The position numbers were made by a program, and so were the translations under genes. Positions 48,984 through 60,669 of a DNA stretch of 64,000 bases are shown here, piece by piece. A model generated the notes under the pieces. The model had not been told where the DNA came from, searched no databases, and saw nothing but the letters and a program-made list of their open reading frames with translations. Position 1 is the stretch's first letter. Each line of letters begins with the position of its first letter. Source of the stretch: Whitmania pigra (Eukaryota > Annelida > Clitellata > Hirudinida > Haemopidae); the NCBI GenBank assembly GCA_021613335.1, contig JAJTWR010000044.1, positions 2,872,001 through 2,936,000 on the forward strand, in the 5' to 3' direction.

Positions 48984-49687
48984 GACAACTACTCAAGTCT
49001 GAAATCCAAGTAAAGTACGAGTACAGGTACTCAAGGTACAAGTACCTAGTGGCGTAACAAGGAGGGTGCGGCAGGGGCGGCAAGTGCCAAGAGGCGGCAT
49101 TTTGAGGGGTTACGTCAAAAAAGACCACCCCATTTTCTCAATGTTATAATGTGTCCATGGAAGAGTCAGATTTCGACAAGTTCATGATCTTGCAAACAAA
49201 TACGCCTTTCTTACACTATCAAATACGATTGAAGATGATTATGACTGGCGTAGTTGATGAAAACATAGAGAAAAAGAGTTCTTTGCCTAAAGTAAGCGAT
49301 TGAAGTATTTTGTGGAAGCTTCATGAAACGATAAATTCGATTGTCCTTTCAACTTTTGAGCTTCATATAGAGATACCGCCTTGGGGATTCTGCCCCTAAT
49401 ATTTTGATCTTTCTCCAAACTTAAGTAAGCCAGTCAAGGCTTACAGACTTGGCAGTCTTCTCTTTAGGGAACTCCGCATCGTGCACTTGCGTTACTTACG
49501 TCGTTTTAGTATATTTTAATAACTTGTTATCAAGGTTTTAGGTAAATTTAGAGTTTGGGTATGGGTTAGTAATAAGTTTAGGGATAGGTTAATAATTTAA
49601 TATTAGTTCTCTTTACCTTGTTTTCTGGATACACGGGCTATACATTCCGGGCTATTGTTGACGAAATAGCTATTTTTAGGCTGGTGC
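48984..49687. other. Old repeat DNA right of the gypsy element
   Basis: Contains a hAT-like terminus (TAGTGGCGTAACAAGGAGGG at about 49,030) followed by unassigned decayed sequence. No gene is supported. Confidence 0.4.
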
Positions 49688-49877
49688 AGTGCGTTACAAG
49701 AATATTCAAATATTTATAATTTTTCATTGTTTTTATTTTTAATTTTGCAAATAAAATACAATATTTGGTTGTTTTCTAAAAGTTAATTTATTTTTTATTC
49801 AGGACCACGCCTCTTGACCTGGATAATCATCTCATACATAATTGATGAGAACGATCACTGCTGCAAAAACTCCAGCC
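49688..49877 (-). repeat. Right arm of the long inverted repeat
   Basis: Inverted partner of 44,441-44,625. With the gypsy element removed the arms would be about 0.9-1 kb apart, consistent with ends of an older DNA element or a local inverted duplication. Confidence 0.8.
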
Positions 49878-50246
49878 TAGCGATACTCGCTACCAATAAC
49901 TTGTACAAAACATTTTCTCACATATGTACATGAAGCTATAATAAAAAAAATTGTTTATCTGGCCCCAAGATGCTATTCTGTTTGTGATGTCATTTTTTCT
50001 TAAATTACCTTAACTCCAAGTTAATAAGACTTAGTAGTATTTAGAATACAATTTTATTTACAAGCAATTACTATTTTAAAACAATATGTGATATAATATG
50101 TTTTTAATAAATTGACATAATTTAGAAATTCATTCCAATATTTTAAAAAGCTATTGCCATCCATGTTTTGGATAAAAATGACAATAACTTGATGTGTTCA
50201 GCTGCACTCATCAATATATCTTTACGACCTTATCAAACATTCAAAA
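49878..50246. other. SCAMP upstream region
   Basis: AT-rich; expected to hold the SCAMP promoter and 5' UTR. Nothing specific recognised. Confidence 0.4.
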
Positions 50247-53177
50247 ATGGACGAGTTTGACGTAAATCCATTTGCTGTAAGTTTAGAAACATAATTTTGT
50301 TTTGCTAGGGAAACCTTTCTCCTGTCACATGATTTAATGCTTGCGTTGTAATTGAACTCACATCAAACTTTTAAAAATAAAAATCAGTGAAGAATGTGTT
50401 TGGCATTTATGAAATTATGTTTCTAAGTTTTACAAGCATTGCTAGAACGTATAGTAACTGTAATATTTTGTGAACATATGCAATAATGGATGAACTCCCA
50501 TTTGTTTGTCAATGAAGTTTACACAAATTTGACTGGAATCAAAGCATAATCATTTTTAGACTCTCGAAAGATTATTTGTGATTAAGCAATATTATTATTG
50601 TGACAAGGGCTTAAATTTTATCGGTTTGGCTGGATTGACTTTACTCCTTGTTTTATAATTTCAATTTAGGATCCTTCTATTTCTCAAGTCCGCCCTAGCC
50701 AGCCACATCTAGAATCTATAGATGATTTCAATCCATTTGTAGATATTCCATCTTCTAGTTCGACAAACACTATGGTTAGAAAATACTTTCTTCTTCAGAA
50801 AGTTGACTGAATAGTTAGGAAGTTATGTGTTGATATGTTGATAAATGTGATGTGATATTTAAATAACACAATTGACCTAGATAATTTTGGTGATAGAGCA
50901 ATTTATTATAATTTTTCATCTTTTAAATTGTAATTGTAACTGTAACTTCATTTATATAGCGCCATATGCATAGCGTCAGAGGCGCTTCTTGTAACCATTT
51001 ATATAGCGCTCCTTCCCAAGGGCGCTGGCGGCAGTGCAGGCTGGGTTTCGAACACGACACATTACGACTGTTGCCATTACCGCCGTATGAAGGCACGTAA
51101 CCCATTCCGCTAACCTGCACGCCCCTTTTTAAGAAGACTTAGATAATTTAGATAACATGATGTTGATTAAAATGTGGAAGTTATTCTCACTGAAGCCAGC
51201 TGTGGTGCAGACAACCTCAGTTGAAGCACCTCCCTCTTTTGCTGCCCACCAATTGAAGGCCACAACTGAGGACTTGAGGAGGCAGCAGGAAGAACTCGAT
51301 AGGAGAGCTGCCGAATTGGAAAGGAGGGAACAAGAGCTGAGGAGAAATCTTGGAACCACTGGTACTATTTGACTGATTGACATCCAGCTACCTGTTTATA
51401 AGTGCATTACATTTCATTTATTATCGATATTATTATATATTATTAGTATTATTATTTATAACCTTTATTATTATTCAATGATTCAGTGAGAGTCAACAAC
51501 TTCCCACCTCTTCCATCGTGGTTTTGTGTAAAACCATGTTTCCATCAAGACATCAACATTGACATCCCCACTGAGTTTCAAAAACTTATCAAGTACCACT
51601 TCTATCTTTGGATTGGTAAGAAAAGTTGGCTTTGATAACCTTCGTTGAGAATTAATTGTTATCAAGTAATAACCACCCACTGTGGTTCGTGTTGACAAAC
51701 CTTTTGTATTTTCCCAATTTACTTAGCTGTGCTGGTTGTAACAGGCAATGAAATAGAACTGCCTTTTGTAATTTCACTTCAATTCTTTGATGGCTTTCAC
51801 AGCTTGTTGAATTACTTTAAATCTTTCTCTTTGCATTATTGAATTTCTATTTATATTTTCTCGTTTGTTATTTGTTTTTCAATTTTGTAGTTGTACAACA
51901 TTGTACATATGTATTGTATACATAGTTGAACAATAAAGAATGAATTAATAGTATTATGTTAGTTACTGTTGCTGCTGTATTAGTTGGTTTCATCAGTAAA
52001 TTTATTAAACATGATGTTTGTTATTGGTGACTACATCATGCAACTGAAGCGTGTCGCCGACATGAAAGTTAGCGTGTTTAAGTTTGTGGTCTGACAAACG
52101 TCCTCAGACCCTGAATCTTAGTTCCAAAGCTTCCCTGATGCTATGTAAAGATCTATAAGTGTACTTATCATTAAATTGCTGATTAAAATTATTTAATATC
52201 ACTGCAGCAGGCAGCTGGTTTACTCGATGCTCATGTATTTGCTTAACAGCTTACTGCTCCGTATTGCTCGTCAACATCGTCGGCTCCATTTGTCTCATGG
52301 CCATCAACTCCCAGGATGCCGGTTCAACTTTCGGATTGTCCATTCTCTTCTTCGTTCTCTTCACTCCATGTTCTTTTGTTTGCTGGTTTAGGCCAATTTA
52401 CAATGCATTCAAGTTGGTTCGGCAGCAATGTCTTTAGAATGTTCAAAGTCATTTGATTAACCAGTTATCCAGTTTTTAATTGTTACAATATTTGATTACT
52501 GATTAATAATTTTCACTGACAGGAATGATAGCTCCTTCAGCTTTTTCCTCTATTTTTTTGTCTTCTTCATGCAATTCTGTGTCAGCATCATCCAATGTTT
52601 GGGAATAAGTGGATCTGGCACAGTGTAATTATTTATTATTATTTAAATTGCCTGAGTCATCTTTCTTAATATGCTTTTTGTCTTCAGTGGATTTATCAGT
52701 GGATTCTCAACAGTTGGATCTAACATTGGAGTGGGATTCATTCTAGTCATCATTGGGATTTTGTTTGCTTCAATTGCTGCTGCTGCCATCTACTTACTGT
52801 TTAAGGTAACTTTTAATTAAAATGTATTGAGGAAGGAAAAGCCAAAAAATAAAAATTTAGGATGGGATTACATTTAATATTACTATTTATACATATGGAA
52901 CAATTATTTATATGGAATAGCTTAAATTCTGGTTTTAATCATTTTCTACACATTTAGAAAATATATGAATATTTCTGATTGACATTAAGAAATAAGCATG
53001 TATTGTTGGAACAATTTTTAGGTTCATAAAATTTATCGATCCTCTGGAGCAAGTTTTGCAAAGGCTCAGGAAGAGTTTGCAAAGGGGGTCTTCAGCAATC
53101 CTACTGTTCGCCAAACTGCAGCAAATGTAGCGAGTTCTGCGGCTCGTATATCAGTAGAACAGAATCTTGGCAAATAA
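50247..53177 (+). CDS. SCAMP: Secretory carrier-associated membrane protein (SCAMP), eight exons
   Basis: SCAMPs are four-pass membrane proteins of post-Golgi recycling vesicles acting in exocytosis and endocytosis. Exons: 50,247-50,276; 50,670-50,774; 51,196-51,361; 51,487-51,615; 52,208-52,412; 52,523-52,624; 52,688-52,805; 53,022-53,177. All joins keep frame and give 336 residues, the usual size of SCAMP1-3. The N terminus has NPF motifs for EH-domain partners ([19 protein letters not shown]), then a short coiled coil ([20 protein letters not shown]). Next come the family core [10 protein letters not shown] and [12 protein letters not shown], then four hydrophobic segments with [14 protein letters not shown] between TM2 and TM3. 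The cytosolic tail reads [19 protein letters not shown]. The second intron holds a full SINE in reverse orientation. Confidence 0.96.
50937..51124 (-). repeat. Full-length tRNA-derived SINE in a SCAMP intron
   Basis: The best copy of the family. On the minus strand the head starts GGGGCGTGCAGG and carries a pol III A box TAGCGGAATGG and a B box GTGTTCGAAACCC. The body contains CCGCCAGCGCCCTTGGGAAG and GCCTCTGACGCTATGC, with GCGCTATATAAATG occurring twice. The tail is a short run of TTACA/ATTACA units. Other copies: 8,550-8,710, 30,739-30,870 (two fragments) and the split copy at 53,803-55,013. Confidence 0.93.
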
Positions 53178-53802
53178 TACACTAAATTGTGCAATATGCT
53201 TGTAATGCTTGTTTGCATTATCGCTTTCTTTGTGGATTCTCAATTATAAAGTATTCTCAATTCCAACAAAATATGCTGTACCCTTATGTAGCATATGAGT
53301 CATTTGGGGTGATTTAAAAGTGCATGAATCAAACTAGGATATTGATTGTTGCATCATCACTTCAATTATAATGATAATTTTTTAGGGCTCTAAATAAATT
53401 AATTAAAACTGTTGATAGTGCTATGATATTGCACATAATTTTTTATTCGATTTAACAAAAATTATTAAACTTAATTTAGAGTTGGTTCGTAATGCTTTAA
53501 TAAAAGTGCAACGTTTTTCAACCACTTCATCTTCGAGTCAATTATCTGATAAAGCAAAAGTTATAAAAGAAACCTAAATCTGATGATGACGGGGACAAAC
53601 TGATAGCCCGGTGCACCCCGCTTGACATTACTAATTTTTCGCGTAGGTATTAGTTTGGCCCTCTTCCCCTCGCTTAAAATTATCACCTGAGAACATCTGC
53701 CGCCCCCACGTTCTAGCTATGCGTATTTGTGTCATTGCCCATTCTGGAGAAAAAAAGTAATATAAAGATGTGGTTGAAGGCAGTAATACACCCAGCATGA
53801 TG
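53178..53802. other. SCAMP 3' flank and spacer
   Basis: Contains the SCAMP 3' UTR with an AATAAA near 53,396. The part from about 53,600 looks like old repeat DNA. No gene seen. Confidence 0.4.
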
Positions 53803-53906
53803 CACGGGCGTGCAGGTTAGCCGAATGGTTTACGTGCCTGCATACGGCGGTAATGGCAACAGTCGTAATGTGTCGTGTTCGAAACCCAGCCTGCACTGCC
53901 GCCAGC

Positions 53907-54925
53907 CAGGGTTTCTTTCAGGCATACTTTCGGGGGGGCTAAGCCCCCCCGGAGCTCAGCCATCGCCCCCCCGAAAAATTTTTTTTTCTCTTTTCTCAGC
54001 AATGCTTTACAAAAAAAAGATTTAAGTTTGACTAAAGTCATCCCATTGATTACTTCAACAAAATTGCACTTGAATGATATTGTGAAGCAGTGCGAAGATA
54101 CCGAGAGTCATTTACAAAAAAAAGATTAAATGCAAAGTTGATGAGATAAAATAAAAACACACCTGGTTGAAGATGAAAGTGCTAAAAGCGTATTACTAGG
54201 AATGAAGAGGTATTGTGAAACTGTCATCAAAGAGATTGAAGACAGATTTAATGACAAATCGATTGAGATTATGTTATTTGCAAGTCAATTTGAGACTTTT
54301 GAATCAATGTCAGGTATTCAAGAAGAAGACATCATAACTTTTTGTAACAACTTTCCCATTCTAAATGCAGAAGCTGTACTCGCGGATTTAAAATCTTTTA
54401 AATTTTTTATAAAATCTATGGTTGAGTGCAAAAAGTACAAAATGGATGAAAACCCATTGAACAAAATACTGGAAGCTGATTTGGGATACTGTGAACTACA
54501 AAGGCTTTGTAAAATTCTTCTTGTAATTCCAGTAACAACTGCTTCAGTAGAAAGATCATTTAGTACAATGAACAGGATTCTAAGCAAAGCAAGAAATAGA
54601 ATGCTACCAGAAACTTTAACTCATTGTATGACCATAAGCATTGAAGGTCCCGAAGTTCCAACGGAAGATTTTCTCGATAGAGTAGTAGATTTATATGCTC
54701 TCAAAAAACCTCGGCGTATAAAATTTCTTTACACATTTCAGTTAATAAACATATTTTAAATTTTAGTTTGTATAAATGATTTTCAATATGTTTTTACCTA
54801 AAATATAATTATTGAACTGAGGTTATGCGTGATTTGATTTTAAACTTGTATTTGGCACGAAAAACTGCCGCCCCCCCGAACTCATGAAATGCCCCCCCGA
54901 ACAATAATGCCTGAAAGAAACCCTG
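53907..54925 (+). mobile_element. hAT DNA transposon, internally deleted, nested in a SINE
   Basis: A 1,019-bp element whose ends are perfect inverted repeats CAGGGTTTCTTTCAGGCAT, with further C/G-run similarity inside. It is flanked by the 8-bp duplication CCGCCAGC (53,899-53,906 and 54,926-54,933), as expected for hAT insertion. It keeps only the transposase C-terminal part. Confidence 0.95.
54202..54759 (+). pseudogene. hAT transposase C-terminal fragment with dimerisation domain
   Basis: An open frame of 185 codons from a real ATG. Residues about 95-150 form the hAT dimerisation domain (LCKILLVIPVTTASVERSF, then STMNRILSKARNRM). Related sequence continues upstream to about 53,985 in interrupted frames (LSLTKVIPLITSTK), so the ATG is internal to the original protein. 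The DNA-binding zinc finger and most of the catalytic domain are missing, so it is not an active transposase. It resembles the ZMYM/TTF-type hAT group, as does the relic at 23.8-24.3 kb. Confidence 0.85.
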
Positions 54926-55013
54926 CCGCCAGCGCCCTTGGGAAGGAGCGCTATATAAATGGTTACAAGAAGCGCCTCTGACGCTATGCATATGGCGCTA
55001 TATAAATGAAGTT

Positions 55014-55467
55014 ACAAATTACAAGTTACACGTGGCTTGTAAAATCTCATCAAAGAGATTAGATAATCTTATTGGTAATTAGTCTGTTACCGCTAATACG
55101 TAGGGCGTTAGACCTGCCATCCACATATGAAATGGAGTGACTTGGATACTTTCTTCTTGTTACATTTTAATTAAAAAGTGATGCGTTGTAAAATAACTAG
55201 ACAGAATTAAATACGTTTTTAAAATAACTTTTTTTAATGTAAAATTACACGTTATACAAGGTTATTTAAAAAGTTGTTTATTGCTCAGATTTCATCTTAT
55301 CTTTGCTTTTGATGAAATTGGTGATATTTTCTCCTTTTCGTTGTTTTGGTTCGGGCGACAATTAAGGTAATAACCTGAAGATTATTATTTAATACGATTT
55401 ACTGTATTGTTTAACCAACTGGTGATTTCATATTTACAGCTTGTTGACGATTTACGCTGACCAAAAC
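55014..55467. other. DNAJC19 upstream region
   Basis: No gene seen. The right end should carry the DNAJC19 promoter and a 5' UTR that ends with the start codon at 55,468. Confidence 0.4.
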
Positions 55468-56471
55468 ATGGTAAGTTCGAGAAGTGAGAGCTCACAATTT
55501 TGGTATTACGTCAATTCTTTGAAATGTAATATGTTAAGTTATTATGACATTAACAAATTGCCTAAGGTCTCTTATTTGATGTTACATTAAATTAATTTAT
55601 TGTGCAACATTCAATTTGTTATTTCACATCAAAATGTTCTTTGTAAATGCTGTAGCTGTTGTATGAACTAAGAAAATTAAAAAAACACTAAGAAAATTCA
55701 CATTTTTAAATGTTTCAAGCTTTGATTTAAGATTATTCAATATTATGTAAACTTAACTGACTGTTTTACCAATAGTAAATTTGTTTGATGTTTTTAGGCC
55801 TCAGTTGTTGCAATAGGTATTGGTTTGGCTGCTGTAGGATTTTTGGGTAAGATTTGCTTCATTGGCTGTTTAAGGTTGATATTTTTTATTTTCCTGAAAT
55901 TGATTTCAAGGGAGATTTGCTATGAAATCTGGGAGAGCTGCTCAGGGTGTACTTAGCAAGAAGATTGATTCATTTGCAGTAAGTTGCTACAATTGCTTAA
56001 GGTTTATGTGCATATAATGCTTTGTCATTTTTTTTCATCAGTCAAGCAAGTACTACAAGGGTGGCTTTGAACCAACCATGTCAAAAAGAGAAGCAAGTCT
56101 GATTCTGGGAGTCAGGTTGATTTATTAAAGCAATACATAACATTTTATAGTGAGAAAATAAAAGCCCCATTATTTTATACACAATGTTTACTGTTTATAA
56201 CAGTCCATCAGCAGATAAAGCCGTCATTGCCAAAGCGGCTAAGAGAATTCATCTTCTTAACCATCCCGATAAAGGTAGATTTATACATATATTAAAATTA
56301 TCATTTGTATAATTAGGGTTTATGCAAAATTATATTTTGTGGAATCAGCCTCACAGATGAGTTGATTTCTGGCATTGTGCAATTATGATGCAAACAAATA
56401 TGTTTACAGGAGGCTCACCTTACCTTGCTTTCAAAGTTGGAGAAGCTTCAGAAGTTTTGAAAAATAAATAG
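55468..56471 (+). CDS. DNAJC19: Mitochondrial import motor J-protein DNAJC19/TIM14 (Pam18), six exons
   Basis: TIM14/Pam18 is the inner-membrane J-protein that stimulates mtHsp70 in the PAM import motor. Exons: 55,468-55,470; 55,798-55,846; 55,911-55,978; 56,042-56,115; 56,204-56,274; 56,410-56,471, giving 108 residues in frame (about 116 in vertebrates). The single membrane segment is ASVVAIGIGLAAVGFLG at the N terminus. Then YYKGGFEPTMSKREASLILG leads into the J domain, with the HPD motif in LLNHPDKGGSPYLA. The C terminus is short (EVLKNK). The first coding exon contains only the ATG, followed directly by donor GTAAGT. The neighbouring SCAMP gene is on the same strand, but transposon debris separates them. 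Confidence 0.96.
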
Positions 56472-57344
56472 TTCCTTCTTAAGTTGTTATTTGATGTTGT
56501 TTTAAGATGGTACTCAAGTTTTGTAAGCTTGTTTTTTGAGATGTTATTTGAATGATCTAAATTAAATGTTATCAAAATCATAAAGGGTCCATGGTTAAAA
56601 ATCTGATTGAAGTCTAGAACATTTATAAGCGATGAGTGGTTGTTTACACATTTTAATGACCTGGTATCTTAGGGATTGGTTGTTGAGATCATTTCATTTG
56701 ATTCAGATCCTGACAAAGTAATTTAAAATTGTTTTAGTGCATCTGAGGTCTCTGGCATATTGGATGTAGTGTCTCATTCGTGGCACCATTTACTGATTGC
56801 ATCACTGCTGTATATGATTTATGATATCAAATTGTGCTGTTTAGACCCAACTTTCACAACTTGTTGAAATTATAAAATTCGAGAACTTTCTATCCTTAAA
56901 GATTTTTTTGGAGATTGCTTTAGGTAGTACTTTATTTCAGTATAATTGGTGCTTTTAATGGAATTGCAGATTGAGGAATTAGCTAGTAAGATTTGCTACA
57001 TGTTTCCCTCCGGATGTGTACATTTGTCCAATTATTCAGGTGGGGTGGCCCTGTGGTATGGGATCTCCTAAGAGGAGATAGGATTCACAACTATGTATCA
57101 CCTGCAGTTAATTGGTAAACTGCTTTAGTTTGGCATAATGGGATGTCATATTTGTAGCATTTATTGGGTTTGATTTATTAAGCTGTGAAGCCATCTGCAA
57201 TTTTATGTGCCTCTGGGCTGAATGTGGTAAGGAAACTGGCAGAAAGGTACGTTTTTCACGATTTGGAAATGTTGAACGAAGATCGATAGTGATACCGAAT
57301 TCGATCATAGTGATGTATATTTTAAGATAAATTGAGCTTACCCT
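56472..57344. other. DNAJC19 3' flank and spacer
   Basis: No gene seen. A segment at 57,040-57,110 (GGGTGGCCCTGTGGTATGGG ... GATTCACAAC) faintly resembles a tRNA-derived SINE head. Confidence 0.4.
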
Positions 57345-59252
57345 GAGACTACGATCTTTTTAAAATTGGTGGTGGGGAGCCTTCTGATCATCTCATAATG
57401 GATGCCGTCAGGACCCGGGGACGAGTTCCCGCATGTCCTTAGAGCATTGAGAACTTCGGAAATGCTGATGGGATCGGAGATGGGGGAGTCCTATGGCATA
57501 AAGAGTCCCAGGGACAGCAGGCATGCCGTCTTGGCTTGTGCGGGGAGAGGTTTGCGTTGCTGCTGGCTTGCGCAAAGGATCGGGCGAGCGTGCCTGCTTT
57601 CTCTGAGTTTCCGAGTGGACCACCAGAGTCAGAGGCGATCGGAGAAATTCGTGGACTGGAGTGATTGCCATTCATCCCTTTAATAGATTTCCAGAGAGCA
57701 GCGACACCAGTCGAAGCTGGCGCAGTGCATCCGCCAGCATTCTCTTTTTGCATTCTTGATGGTCCACTTAGCTTGACCCTTTGCCCGCTTGTATTCCTCA
57801 AAACTCGACTCCGATCGATCTCTTTCTATTTCTGTCTTTGACTGTCTCCTTGCAGTCGCTGTTCCGAAAGGCCTCTTGCGCTGCCCCTTGTAAATCGAAG
57901 AGTTGTCTGTGGCTGCACTAGCGATGGAGTCGGTGATGAACTTCGTGTTCTCCTCCAAGTCATTTGAGGGTAGCTCCTGGTGAATGAGAGAGGAGCACTT
58001 GGCCTGAAAAGAGTTCCAGTTGAGTGTCCTCAGGTTGATTCTCGCTGGTCGCAGGTCCTCAAGGAGAGCCTTGTCATTGATCGTCATCTGGATGATGAGG
58101 TGATCCCTGCCGAGGCTTGTGTTGAGGACCTTCCGAGTAGTCTTGGCCGCCCAATGCGGAGAGGCCAGCGAGACGTCGATGGGTGACGGACTGCCGTTGT
58201 GGGCTATGTGGGTAACCTCACCTGAATTTAAAATAACTAGGTTCAGGTTTGGTGCTAAATCTTCTACTATCTTACCTCTCGCATCGGAGCGACTAGCTCC
58301 AAAAATGGGAGAGTGGGCGTTTAAATCCCCGCATACGATGGCGTCTTGGTGATTCAGGACGGTCTCCAGCACGTCTCTAGAGAAAGGTTTCCCAGGAGGC
58401 GCGTAGAAGTTGACAATCTTGAGCCGCCTTGACTTTGTGATGATCGTGGTCGATCACTGACAGACCACTGCGGTGCTGTACGACAACCCTTCCCTGACGC
58501 ACGTAAGGATGCCGCTATGAGAGACATCGTCCGGCCGGTCGAACCGCTCCACTTGATAACCTCTAAGTCTGAAAGTATGCTTTTTTCAGAAAAGTTTCTT
58601 GGAGCAAGATAACACCAGGCAAAGTTTTAAGGAATTCAAAAAAGAAACGAATTCACCGGTTTTAGGACGAATGCCCTGGCAGTTCCATTGGATAAAGTTT
58701 ATTATTATTAATAAACCGTTAGTTTTAGAAATTGCATGAGCAGCGGGTTGCAGGGGCTGCTGTGTGCTGGCTGCAGCTTTCTTAGCCTTACATTTCTTTG
58801 CCTTGTTCTTGCGCTTCGGTTTCTGAGGATTGGCCTGCTTGACAATTGAGTCAGCAGGAGTCTTCTCCGAAGCCGAGGGTGCCGGCGCTGCTTCGCTCCT
58901 CGCGACCTTGCTTGTAGCCGCCTCCACCGCTTTAGCATAACTAATATGCTTTGTAGTCTTCAGCGTAGTAGCCTTCTTGGCTATCTTACGCTGCGGACAG
59001 GCAGCTTGTCCAGTGGGGTGACTAGTCCCCTCGCAGGTCGCGCAGTGACGCTCACTTTCCTTACTCTGGCACTCTCTCAGCGTGTACTCTCCCAAGCATT
59101 TTGGGCATTTTACCTTACCGGTGCAATTAGCGGCTATGTGACCATAACCATTACACTGGTAACATATTATCGGCTCCTTTATATAAGGTCTAACCTTAAA
59201 GCTAAGGTAGCCGATTCTAACTTTCTCGGGGACTGTCAGTGTCCTGACTATT
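57345..59252 (-). mobile_element. Jockey/CR1-type LINE fragment, truncated at both ends
   Basis: Read on the minus strand, it runs from the ORF1 C terminus to the start of reverse transcriptase. At 59,200-58,990 are zinc knuckles (CYQCNGYGHIAANC, CPKC, CATCEGTSHPTGQAACP), then a lysine-rich linker. The APE-type endonuclease begins FIQWNCQGIRPKTGEF near 58,690. After a frame break it continues at 58,372-57,900 with VCGDLNAHSPIFGASRSDAR, SPIDVSLASP and GRDHLI. The reverse transcriptase entry NSSPGPDGIHYEMIRRLP lies near 57,400, where the copy stops. Several frameshifts make it dead. Loss of the 3' part is unusual, since LINEs normally lose the 5' end. Confidence 0.88.
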
Positions 59253-59852
59253 TATTTATGTTATTTGTTGTATTTGCTTTTGGGTTGTTAATTTGTATCG
59301 CGTAGATGGAATGAATGTGAAGTGGTGTGTCTGTCGTCTGCCTGGAACCGCGCGATGCGCTGATTGGCCGCGCAGTTATACAATGAGCATGTCTAGGATG
59401 AAGGCTGTAAAAGGCGACAGGCAGACGACAGAACAACGGACTATAATCAAATAAATAAATAAATAAATAAGACAGAACAGCTTTTTAGTCGTGAAAGCTC
59501 GGAGAGTGTGTGGGTGTGAGAGAGAGTGTGAGTCGAGAGTGGCAGACGAGTTTTGGAGAGATTTGAGATAGACTGTTTTTATTGAATTTTGTAATTAATT
59601 ATTGTGGGCTTCCGATTGCTTGTACATTTTGATTGATTTTTAATATATTGCTTCCATTATATCTGAATTTTGTGTTGTCATTTCGATAAGAATCGGCTCG
59701 TGTAGACATATCCCGAATATACAGGAGAAAGAACTTTTACAGGGACCTTACCCCTAAAACAAAAGATGACCACCGAAGTGGCCTCCTTCTTCCCTCCGAC
59801 ACTCTTAGTGCATCTGATTCTGATGGAAACAAGGAAAAGGGTGATGATGCAG
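59253..59852 (+). mobile_element. Possible LTR/leader and start of a gag-like frame
   Basis: From about 59,740 the reading frame KDDHRSGLLLPSDTLSASDS leads up to 59,852. It resumes after the Mutator-like insertion as DDDYFRFNRKPLSLNT (60,679 on). This suggests a small retroelement or gene piece that existed before the insertion. The sequence before it (59,260-59,740) may be an LTR or leader, but no second copy is present to prove it. Confidence 0.35.
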
Positions 59853-60669
59853 GGTGCCGGACTATTGAACGAATGAGACGATAAATCGAATAACGAATTA
59901 GACCTTATTACGAATCGTTAAAACGTCTCCTTCGTTATTCGATGTAAGATCCAATTCGTTGTAAGATCTAATTTGTTATAAGATCCAATGTATATAGGAA
60001 TAAAAAAAATTTGATTTAATAAATAAAACTAGTAAATTCAAATTTATCGCCAATTTTATTGTTTCGAATAAATATCGGGATTAATTACTTGAAGACAATT
60101 CAACAAGCAATTGTTTGGCAATTAGGTCTACGTCTTTGTATTTGACCCATGCCTTAGAAACGGCTACATTTCTTGCAGTGACTTTCTTGTCTCGAAGGCA
60201 CTGCCCTTCGTTCAATAAGCGGTCAATGGTGGTAATGTTTTGCGCTTCTTTTAGCAAAACTTGAACCAAGTGATGTTTCTGATGGCTTTTGCGTCGGCAT
60301 TTAGTTTAGTATGCCACCCTTCCACATCGTTATTGATGCGGACTTGGTCATCATAGACGCACCACGATGTGAGCATTTTTCAAAGAGAGGGAAACCCTTG
60401 AATTGCTTGAGAAGATGATATTCTGTTGCTTCTGGCTAACATACAGGGGGAACAATTTAAATATATTATCTTTTATTCGTCGGTTCAAATTTGTATTTGT
60501 CATGTAAAAACTATTTAAATATTGTGGTAGACGAAATAACGAATTGGATCTTATAACGACAATTGAACGTAAGAGACGATATAACGAATAACGAAGGAGA
60601 CCTTATAACGAGCTTTAACGATATTCATTATTCGATATATCGTCTTTTTCGTTCAATTGTCTATGAGCC
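59853..60669 (-). mobile_element. Mutator-like (MULE) element, 817 bp, internally deleted
   Basis: The ends are imperfect long inverted repeats sharing ATTGAACGAA, AGACGATA and TCGAATAA. They are flanked by the 9-bp duplication ATGATGCAG (59,844-59,852 and 60,670-60,678), the Mutator hallmark. Inside, on the minus strand, is the end of a MULE transposase: INNDVEGWHTKLNADAKAI near 60,300-60,350, then RLLNEGQCLRDKKVTARN to a stop at 60,081. A frame break separates the parts. Only the C terminus is kept, so it could move only with help. Confidence 0.85.

Larger units (their letters stand above)
53803..55013 (+). repeat. SINE copy split by a hAT insertion
   Basis: The SINE head (53,803-53,906) and the rest (54,934-55,013) become one continuous SINE when 53,907-54,925 and one copy of the 8-bp duplication are taken out. 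The two halves agree closely with the full copy at 50,937-51,124. Confidence 0.93.

Noticed and set aside
57036..57112. Possible tRNA gene or SINE (GGGTGGCCCTGTGGTATGGG)
   Set aside because: A-box-like start, but B box is weak and no cloverleaf forms; no second copy in the window.
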